Shown here: piece by piece, positions 57,825 to 64,000 of the stretch | Layout: the number at the start of each line of letters is the position of its first letter | How positions within the stretch are numbered: position 1 is the first letter of the stretch | Source: Clostridium fermenticellae | GTDB taxonomy: Bacteria > Bacillota > Clostridia > Clostridiales > Clostridiaceae | Direction of reading: 5' to 3' | Length of the DNA stretch: 64,000 nt | NCBI RefSeq assembly: GCF_003600355.1 | Contig: NZ_CP032416.1 | Location: 2,004,183-2,068,182, forward strand | The notes under the pieces: model-generated | Databases searched by the model: none | Seen by the model: the letters and a program-made list of their open reading frames with translations, nothing else | Told to the model about the DNA's origin: nothing | Program-made: the position numbers and the translations under genes

Positions 57825-58418
57825 ATGAAAAGAGCAAATGATAAGAAAATTAAATATCTTACCCAAAATGAAACACAACGATTATTTAATACTATTATAC
57901 ATATAAATAGTAAGCATTCATCTAGGGATTTGGCACTCTTTAGAGTTGCATACAGATGTGGTTTAAGAGCTTCTGAAATAGCTTTAATTAAATACGATGA
58001 TTATAACATTAAAAAAGGAGAAATTTATTGTAAAAGACTCAAAGGAAGCTGCAACAATACTATACGACTTGATATAAAAACAAAAGATGCATTAAATAAA
58101 TATATAAAAGAAAACAATATATCATCTGGTAGTATATTTAAAAGTCAAAAAGGCAATCCTATATCAAGACAAACACTTGACTACTTAATGAAAAAGTACT
58201 GTTTTTATGCAAAAATCAGTGATAAAAGTAAATACCATTTTCATACGATAAAACATACAACTGCAGTACATCTTGCTGAGTCTGACATGGATATAAAAGA
58301 ACTTCAATGGTGGCTTGGACATAGATCTGTCACAAATACCGAAATATACTTTCAATTTACAACCAGGCAGCAGGAAAAAATGTATTCCAAACTTGAGTCT
58401 AGAAGTGAAATGGTTTAA
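57825..58418 (+). CDS. FimB/E-like short tyrosine recombinase
   Basis: 197 aa, made of the catalytic domain alone, without the N-terminal core-binding domain of phage integrases. This is the size and form of the FimB/FimE-type recombinases that flip promoter segments. Active-site residues: Arg48 (GLRASE), His140, Lys143 in HTIKH where most members have Arg, His166 (WWLGHRSV) and the nucleophile Tyr175 (TEIYFQ). GAAAGAGGAA before the ATG at 57825. An upstream in-frame TTG lies inside the promoter and is not used. Its position beside a 20-bp inverted repeat suggests that it acts locally. Confidence 0.9.
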   Translation: MKRANDKKIKYLTQNETQRLFNTIIHINSKHSSRDLALFRVAYRCGLRASEIALIKYDDYNIKKGEIYCKRLKGSCNNTIRLDIKTKDALNKYIKENNISSGSIFKSQKGNPISRQTLDYLMKKYCFYAKISDKSKYHFHTIKHTTAVHLAESDMDIKELQWWLGHRSVTNTEIYFQFTTRQQEKMYSKLESRSEMV

Positions 58419-58528
58419 ATTTATTATAATATTATATTTTTAGTATTAAAATGCAATGTTGTGGTTATACTATGTATTAGACATATGTCACTTTCCCCAA
58501 ATTTAAAATTTATAAAATCTATGGTAGA

Positions 58529-58572
58529 GAATTACCCCAATATTTAAAAATATTGGGGTAATTCTTTTTATT
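58529..58572 (+). terminator. Terminator of the recombinase gene
   Basis: Perfect 17-bp stem (58529-58545 with 58548-58564) and a T run: the strongest terminator in the window. It isolates the recombinase from the following gene. Confidence 0.9.
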
Positions 58573-58653
58573 TATAGATAATTAAAAAATAAATATTATA
58601 ATATAAAAAAATTTATTCAATTTATTGAAAAAAATATTATTTTTAAAAGGGAA

Positions 58654-59583
58654 ATGTTTTTTTCAATAAAAAACAATTCTAAATCAGTTGATGAAAAAGC
58701 TATAGAATTAAATTCTTCTGCCGAGTCAGTGGAAACTTCTGCCGGTGAAATCGCTAGTGCAGTCCAGGATGTTGCTACTGGAACAGAAAATCAGTCAAAC
58801 AGCTCAATAAGTATCAGTCGTACATTTGAACAATTTAGCAAATTCATTACTAAAATCACTAAAGATATAATCAAAGTTCAAGAAAAAACCAAATCAATAA
58901 ATGATGTGGCAAATAAAAGTACTTCAAACATGGGTGAACTTGTGAAATCAGTAGAAACTATTGAAAATAACTCTAAAAACTTTGGTTTAAAAATAGATAC
59001 ACTAGGAAATAACGTAAATAAAGTAAATGAAATAATTAATTTGATAGATAGTGTTGCAGAACAAACCAATCTACTAGCATTAAATGCTGCAATAGAAGCG
59101 GCAAGAGCAGGTGAAGCCGGAAACGGATTTGCAGTTGTTGCGGATGAAATAAGAAAACTTTCTGAACAAACAAAAAATTCTTCAAATGAGATCACTCAAA
59201 TTCTAAACAATATAACAAATGATACTAAAACTATTTTAGATAGCAATGAATCCATGAATTCAGAATTAAATAATCAATTAGATAAAATAAATCAAACCTT
59301 GCTCTCTTTTAAAGAAATAATAGCATCAATAGAAGATATTATTCCCGAAATAAATAACATAACTTCTTCTACTGAACAAATAAATAAATATAAGGATTCA
59401 GTATTAACTAATATAGAAACTACTTCATCAATTTCCCAGCAAACATCAACCTCATCAGAGGAAATAGCCGCTTCATCAGAGGAAATGAGTTCGACTGCCC
59501 AAGCAGTTTTTTCCACTGTTCAAATATTAAAGGAAATGTCTAATGATATGCTTGATGAGGTAAACAAATTTAAACTTAAATAA
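58654..59583 (+). CDS. Soluble chemoreceptor-like signalling protein
   Basis: 309 aa made almost entirely of the methyl-accepting signalling coiled coil, with tip [25 protein letters not shown] near residue 145. No membrane segment, sensor domain or HAMP. It might be a cytosolic receptor or the truncated C-terminal part of one. A weak AAAAGGG site is only two bases from the ATG, which makes translation doubtful. The strong terminator just upstream separates it from the recombinase. Confidence 0.8.
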   Translation: MFFSIKNNSKSVDEKAIELNSSAESVETSAGEIASAVQDVATGTENQSNSSISISRTFEQFSKFITKITKDIIKVQEKTKSINDVANKSTSNMGELVKSVETIENNSKNFGLKIDTLGNNVNKVNEIINLIDSVAEQTNLLALNAAIEAARAGEAGNGFAVVADEIRKLSEQTKNSSNEITQILNNITNDTKTILDSNESMNSELNNQLDKINQTLLSFKEIIASIEDIIPEINNITSSTEQINKYKDSVLTNIETTSSISQQTSTSSEEIAASSEEMSSTAQAVFSTVQILKEMSNDMLDEVNKFKLK

Positions 59584-59596
59584 TATAGAATAATCA

Positions 59597-59632
59597 AAAG
59601 CTGCCACTAATTTTAATCGGCAGCTTTTTACA
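59597..59632. terminator. Terminator between chemoreceptor-like and YitT genes
   Basis: Nine-bp stem AAAGCTGCC/GGCAGCTTT with T run on the plus strand; the convergent YitT gene ends 10 bases away. Confidence 0.85.
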
Positions 59633-59642
59633 TCGTCCTAGC

Positions 59643-60491
59643 TTAAACCATACTTGAAAATCCTTCACCTAATACTTCATTTACTTCATTTACAGTTATA
59701 AACGCTTTATCATCTATTTTGACTATATATTCTTTTAACCTTAGAAATTGCTTTCTATCAAGTACAGTCGTTATAACTTCATTTTCATCATTTTTATAAG
59801 CCCCTTTTGCAGAATATATAGTTGCACTTCTATCTAATTCCTTCATAATATAATTTTTTATTTCTTCTCCCTTTGAACTTATTATGGCAACATGCTTATA
59901 AGTATTTAAACTTATAATAACCCTATCAATAATTGTAGAATTTAAGATTATCCCGAGTATTGCATACATACCCTTATCTACACCAAATACTATAGTTGCA
60001 AAAATTGCAACAGTAATATCAGGAATAAGTACGCATTTTCCTATGCTTATCTTTGTATACTTATTTATTATCTTAGCTATTATATCAGTTCCCCCCGTAG
60101 ATGCATTTTTATTAAATACAATTCCCATTCCAGCACCACATATTAATATACCAAATATAAGCTGCATTAAAGTATCATTGCTAAATGATTTTACATTAGG
60201 ATACATATTCTGCATTATCCATATAATTATAGATATTGAAAAACTACAGAATATTGTTTTTCCACCAAAAACTGGACCTATCACTATAATACCCAATGTA
60301 AAGAAAAATATCTCAAAACCCATCATAATCATTCCTATAGGTATATTATGGAAAATACTATTTATAATTATAGCCGCACCACTTATCCCTCCAGCTGCTA
60401 TATTACAAGGTTTTAAGAAAAAATATGTTCCAAACGCAACTAGAAAGGATGCAACTAACAGCATAGGTATATCTTTTATGTTTTCTTTCAA
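59643..60491 (-). CDS. YitT family membrane protein
   Basis: 282 aa. N-terminal DUF161 (YitT membrane) domain with five or so segments (LVASFLVAFGTYFFLKPCNIAAGGISG is the family start) and a C-terminal DUF2179 cytosolic domain (TILDRKQFLRLKEYIVKIDDKAFITVNEVNEVLG-like). Function not established; possibly transport. TTG start with GGGAGGG eight bases upstream. Convergent with the chemoreceptor-like gene and divergent from the aminopeptidase. Confidence 0.88.
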   Translation of the reverse strand: MKENIKDIPMLLVASFLVAFGTYFFLKPCNIAAGGISGAAIIINSIFHNIPIGMIMMGFEIFFFTLGIIVIGPVFGGKTIFCSFSISIIIWIMQNMYPNVKSFSNDTLMQLIFGILICGAGMGIVFNKNASTGGTDIIAKIINKYTKISIGKCVLIPDITVAIFATIVFGVDKGMYAILGIILNSTIIDRVIISLNTYKHVAIISSKGEEIKNYIMKELDRSATIYSAKGAYKNDENEVITTVLDRKQFLRLKEYIVKIDDKAFITVNEVNEVLGEGFSSMV

Positions 60492-60659
60492 ATAAAATCC
60501 CTCCCTATTTTTTATTATTTATATTTTTTATTATTAAATACCCTAAAAATTCTTTCTAACAACAACTTATTCTATAAAATATCATCATATAGTTGTTTTA
60601 GAATCAGATTATATTATAATATAATTTAGCAGTATTTTAAAGAAAAGGAGATGTTATCT

Positions 60660-61964
60660 TTGATTGATTATGATATCAATGAAATAAATGAACTTTTAAA
60701 TTATATCTATGAAAGTCCAACATCATTTCATGTAGTAAAAAATGCTATTACACTCTTAAAAAAATTTAAATTCAAAGAACTTAGAGAAAGTGATAAATGG
60801 AATTTAGAGAAATACGGTAAATATTTTATTGTAAAAAATAACTCCGCACTTATAGCATTTACTGTTGGAACCGGTTCACCTAAAAATGATGGTTTTAAAA
60901 TAATAGGTGCTCACACCGATTCACCAGGATTTAAAATAAAGCCAAATTCTGATATTAAAGTTGAAAATTCATATATAAAATTAAACACAGAAGTATATGG
61001 AGGCCCTATACTAAACACATGGATGGACAGACCACTATCTATCGCAGGAAGAGTAGTATTAAAAAGTGAAAATATCCTTTCTCCTGATATAAAATTAATA
61101 AATATCAGAAGACCACTTTTAATTATTCCAAATCTGGCAATACACATGAACAGAGATGTAAATCTCGGTATCAAATTAAATAGGCAAATACACACACTTC
61201 CATTATTAGCACTTGCAGATGAAAAATTCAAAGATACAAATTACCTTACTAAAATTATAAGCGATGAACTAAGTATATCTCAAGATGATATCCTTGATTT
61301 TGATTTATTTTTATATGAATTTGAAAAAGGAACAACTTTGGGTGCAGGCAATGAATTTATATCTTCTGGAAGACTAGATGATTTAAGCATGGTATACTCC
61401 GGGATAAAGGCACTTTGTAGTAGTACTGTAAAATCAAACACAAATGTTATGGTATGTTTTGATAATGAAGAAGTTGGAAGTACAACAAAACAAGGTGCTA
61501 ACTCTCCAATGCTTTTATCTACTCTAGAGAGAATAAATTTTAACCTCGGAGGAGGCATGGATGAATTTTATAGGGCTATATCAAAATCTTTTATGATATC
61601 GTGTGACTTAGGTCATGCACTTCATCCAAATTATCCGGAAAAGTCAGATCCCGTAAATAGACCTGTTATAAACAAAGGACCCATTATAAAAATGGCTGCC
61701 AGCCAAAGCTACTCAACAGATGCCGTATCAAGTGCAATATATAAAAATATATGCAGTAAAGCTAAAATACCATTTCAAATATTTGTAAACCGTTCAGATG
61801 AAAGAGGTGGCTCTACGATAGGACCCATATCCTCCAGTCATATAAATCTTAACACAGTAGATATGGGACTTGCAATACTATCAATGCATTCAATAAGAGA
61901 ACTTGCTGGCGTAAAGGATTATATATATGCAATGAAATCCTTCAAAGAATTCTATAACCTATAA
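60660..61964 (+). CDS. apeB: M18 family aminopeptidase
   Basis: Zinc aminopeptidase of 434 aa that removes N-terminal (often acidic or neutral) residues from peptides in the cytosol. Metal and catalytic residues: GAHTDSPGFKIKP, SGRLDDLSM, CFDNEEVGSTTKQGA, SCDLGHALHPNY and the late MGLAILSMHSIRE. TTG at 60660 is taken as start: AAAGGAG lies nine bases upstream and touches the alternative ATG at 60651. Its 3' end overlaps the converging DUF1634 gene by six bases. Confidence 0.93.
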   Translation: MIDYDINEINELLNYIYESPTSFHVVKNAITLLKKFKFKELRESDKWNLEKYGKYFIVKNNSALIAFTVGTGSPKNDGFKIIGAHTDSPGFKIKPNSDIKVENSYIKLNTEVYGGPILNTWMDRPLSIAGRVVLKSENILSPDIKLINIRRPLLIIPNLAIHMNRDVNLGIKLNRQIHTLPLLALADEKFKDTNYLTKIISDELSISQDDILDFDLFLYEFEKGTTLGAGNEFISSGRLDDLSMVYSGIKALCSSTVKSNTNVMVCFDNEEVGSTTKQGANSPMLLSTLERINFNLGGGMDEFYRAISKSFMISCDLGHALHPNYPEKSDPVNRPVINKGPIIKMAASQSYSTDAVSSAIYKNICSKAKIPFQIFVNRSDERGGSTIGPISSSHINLNTVDMGLAILSMHSIRELAGVKDYIYAMKSFKEFYNL

Positions 61965-62360
61965 TGACTTACCCATAGTAAGACTGAACAATAATATCGC
62001 AAGTACAAATAATGTTATCTTTACATACAGATAATCATTCTCTTTAAGAAATACAAATATTGAAACAGCAACACGGACTACAGGTGTTAAAATCAAAATA
62101 TATAAACCAGTGAGCATTATTCCATAAGCTTTAAATGATATAAAGCCCTTAAATATATCGGGAATAGTAGTCGGATAATAATTTCCTGAATATCCACTAT
62201 TCCCGGTCACTAAAAATTTAAAAAGCCCTACAATAATGATTGCAGCACTTAAAACCACACCTACTCTCAATGATTTTCCTATAATGAGTTCAACTTCTTC
62301 TTTCTCTTTTTCAATATTGTTTTCATCTGCTACTTCTTTTTTTATATTTTTACAGTTCAT
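61959..62360 (-). CDS. DUF1634 membrane protein, TauE partner
   Basis: 133 aa with three hydrophobic segments (about 30-52, 85-105, 112-130). DUF1634 proteins are usually encoded directly after a TauE/SafE exporter, as here, where the TAATG overlap indicates translational coupling. Function unknown; probably a subunit or modulator of the exporter. Six bases overlap the convergent aminopeptidase gene. Confidence 0.82.
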   Translation of the reverse strand: MNCKNIKKEVADENNIEKEKEEVELIIGKSLRVGVVLSAAIIIVGLFKFLVTGNSGYSGNYYPTTIPDIFKGFISFKAYGIMLTGLYILILTPVVRVAVSIFVFLKENDYLYVKITLFVLAILLFSLTMGKSL

Positions 62361-63196
62361 TATCTACCCACCAATCCTTTATAAATCATTTGAAGTGAAA
62401 TATATATTATAACTGGTATAAATATCTTTCTTATAGTTTTACTCTTGAGTCTCTGCATCAGCCTTCCTCCTAAAGTTGAGCCAATGAGTACTCCAAGTGC
62501 CACTGGAGCTGCTATTTTAGGATCTATGTTTCCTCTGGAGAGATAGACTCCGGCACTTGCTGCAGCAGTAACTCCCATCATAAAATTGCTTGTTGCGCTT
62601 GATACCTTAAGCGGCAGTTTCATAAATACATCAAGTGCCATTACCTTAAAACTTCCGCTCCCTATTCCTAAAAGTCCGGAAGCCACACCCGCGCAATACA
62701 TAACAATGAATCCACCAGGTATATTTGACACATTATATGATATAGTTTTATTCAATGATTTATCATAATATTCTCCCTCAAGAGCTAGTTTCTTAGCTAA
62801 AGGATCCGACTCAACTCCATTGGGTAATTCATCCTTGCGTTTTTTTACCATTGCAACAGCTGAATAAAAAAGTAATGCTCCAAATATTGCATAAAGATAA
62901 TCAGGATTTATTATTCCGCCTAAAAATGCACCAGAAATAGCTCCTATTGTAGTTGCAATTTCAAGAAACATTCCCACTCTTACATTAGTTATTTTATCTC
63001 TTATGTATCCTACTGCCGAACCACTTGAGGTTGCTATTACAGATATTAAGCTGGCACCTATGGCATACTTAATATCAATTCCAAAAAGTAGTGTCAAAAC
63101 TGGAGTAACAATCATCCCTCCACCAAGTCCAAGCACTGCTCCAAATACTCCGGCAAAGATTGCGACCAAAAAAATTTTTATTGACATTAGTACCAT
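62360..63196 (-). CDS. TauE/SafE family sulfite/organosulfonate exporter
   Basis: 278 aa, about eight membrane segments in two repeats, each with the family glycine-rich motif: AGVFGAVLGLGGGMIVTP near the start and ASGLLGIGSGSFKV in the middle. Family members export sulfite, sulfoacetate or related anions. ATG with GGGGGAA seven bases upstream. The stop codon overlaps the start of the DUF1634 gene. Substrate not evident from context. Confidence 0.88.
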   Translation of the reverse strand: MVLMSIKIFLVAIFAGVFGAVLGLGGGMIVTPVLTLLFGIDIKYAIGASLISVIATSSGSAVGYIRDKITNVRVGMFLEIATTIGAISGAFLGGIINPDYLYAIFGALLFYSAVAMVKKRKDELPNGVESDPLAKKLALEGEYYDKSLNKTISYNVSNIPGGFIVMYCAGVASGLLGIGSGSFKVMALDVFMKLPLKVSSATSNFMMGVTAAASAGVYLSRGNIDPKIAAPVALGVLIGSTLGGRLMQRLKSKTIRKIFIPVIIYISLQMIYKGLVGR

Positions 63197-63499
63197 CTTT
63201 ATTCCCCCAGGTTATTATCTTACGTTTTTCAACAAAATTCTCCTATTAATATTGTACATTTAACATTATAATATACAAACTTTCATATTAATAATACATA
63301 TTACATTTTACACCAAAATCATATAGTACAACAGGGAAATCAAATATTTATTCCAGAAGTTTAGCACTTAAAGATTTTTAAGGATGATAGTCCTTTGAAT
63401 TGTAAGATTTCATGAATATTCACAGTAGAATTAATAAATTCCAATTTCTACTGAAACCTATATAGAAAAAATTTACACAAAGCATTTATTTTTGCTTAG
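63197..63499. other. Non-coding region upstream of glpT relic
   Basis: AT-rich, no frame with a ribosome site; I see nothing specific apart from its likely content of the promoter for the TauE gene. Confidence 0.5.
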
Positions 63500-63543
63500 T
63501 TGACGAATACCTTTACATGATCTATAATATTCATGTAAAGGTA
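63500..63543 (+). promoter_or_regulatory. Promoter with 13-bp palindromic operator before glpT
   Basis: TTGACG (63500-63505), 17-base spacer, TATAAT (63523-63528). A perfect inverted repeat, TACCTTTACATGA (63508-63520) with TCATGTAAAGGTA (63531-63543), brackets the -10 box symmetrically, as expected for a repressor site. Confidence 0.75.
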
Positions 63544-63545
63544 GA

Positions 63546-63595
63546 GGATGGAGAAACCTTATAATAAAAGTTTTTCCGTCCTTTTCTTTTTTTAT
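63546..63595 (+). terminator. Leader terminator before glpT relic
   Basis: GGATGGAGAAAC pairs with GTTTTTCCGTCC (63570-63581), followed by TTTTCTTTTTTT. It lies 105 bases before the coding start, so it may be an attenuator. It does not resemble the two GlpP-type leaders. Confidence 0.7.
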
Positions 63596-63699
63596 GTAAA
63601 TATATATTTAATTTTATATTGTATGGCGCCAATACAGTGTAAAAAACAAATTTCAAAATATGCATTAACTAAACTTTATATGAAAGGTGGTATTTTTAT

Positions 63700-64000
63700 A
63701 TGTTAAATTTTTTGAAACCTTCTCCACATATTGAAAGGCTTCCTGAAGAAAAAATAGATTCAACATACAAAAAATATAGGATTCAGGTATTTTTAAGTAT
63801 AATTATTTAAACACGTATTAAATAATAAATATCTATGGTTCATAGCAATTGCAAATATATTTGTATACGTTGTCAGATATGGGATTCTTAACTGGTCGCC
63901 TATATATTTAAAAGAAGTTGCACATTTAAGTAATTCTGGTGCTGCAATAGGTTTTTCAATATATGAATATGCTGCAATTCCAGGAACAATATTAGTTGGA
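63700..64000 (+). pseudogene. glpT: glpT, glycerol-3-phosphate transporter with internal deletion
   Basis: ATG with AGGTGG nine bases upstream encodes MLNFLKPSPHIERLPEEKID and then STYKKYRIQVFLSIII, the start of GlpT, and stops at 63808-63810. After it, in another frame, the sequence resumes as LFKHVLNNKYLWFIAIANIF and runs to the window end through YEYAAIPGTILVG, which corresponds to about residue 230 onward of GlpT. Roughly 190 codons (several membrane segments) are missing and the frame is broken, so no working permease can be made. Continues beyond the window. Confidence 0.9.

Overview
The window is low-GC DNA with strong Shine-Dalgarno sites and frequent TTG/GTG starts. It carries pyruvate:ferredoxin oxidoreductase, many ferredoxin-type genes and clostridial small families. 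This points to an anaerobic Clostridium (sensu stricto) chromosome; I do not assign a species.

Layout. 0-8.9 kb (minus strand): 5' part of murG, a PAS histidine kinase, recJ, an M16 peptidase, a KimA-type potassium transporter and a DJ-1 protein. 8.9-10.15 kb: a gene-free block of nested inverted repeats that encloses a candidate structured RNA. 10.15-15.6 kb: a DMT exporter with a divergent LysR regulator, then glpF, glpP and glpK, with two near-identical GlpP-type leader terminators. 15.6-20.5 kb: parE-parC. 20.7-28.5 kb: lipoteichoic acid synthase-like gene, HD-GYP protein, HExxH membrane protein and nifJ. 28.5-30 kb: a small DUF3787-like gene and a cyclic-di-AMP riboswitch ahead of ablB. 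30-34.6 kb: ferredoxin-nitroreductase, EcsC, PAP2 phosphatase, and the GGGtGRT/Fe-S scaffold pair. 35-38.3 kb: nadABC. 38.5-42.2 kb: an amidase-domain protein, a chemoreceptor, and folT behind a ZTP riboswitch and a THF riboswitch in series. 42.36 kb: tRNA-Leu(CAA). 42.4-52.8 kb: an apparent decayed island bounded by copies of tRNA-Leu sequence. It holds an arsenic operon (arsR-arsC-arsD-arsA-acr3), sigZ, a frameshifted arsM, gene remnants, and an AttH/CrtC-like gene with a divergent TetR regulator. 53-55.4 kb: aspartokinase and nitrilase. 55.5-59.6 kb: chemoreceptor genes around a FimB-like tyrosine recombinase, with a 20-bp perfect inverted repeat just upstream of the recombinase. 59.6-64 kb: YitT protein, M18 aminopeptidase, TauE/SafE exporter with a DUF1634 partner, and an internally deleted glpT.

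How the parts work together. Glycerol enters through GlpF and is phosphorylated by GlpK. Both leaders appear to be controlled by the GlpP antiterminator, whereas the glycerol-3-phosphate permease is broken. KimA (potassium uptake) and AblB (osmolyte synthesis) both fit c-di-AMP-linked osmotic control. FolT expression should depend on both ZTP (a 10-formyl-THF shortage signal) and THF.

The two signals I would look at first are the recombinase-linked invertible promoter between 57,617 and 57,798, which may switch transcription between the recombinase and a chemoreceptor, and the ZTP+THF dual riboswitch leader of folT. No searches could be run; family names come from recognised motifs and remembered homologues.
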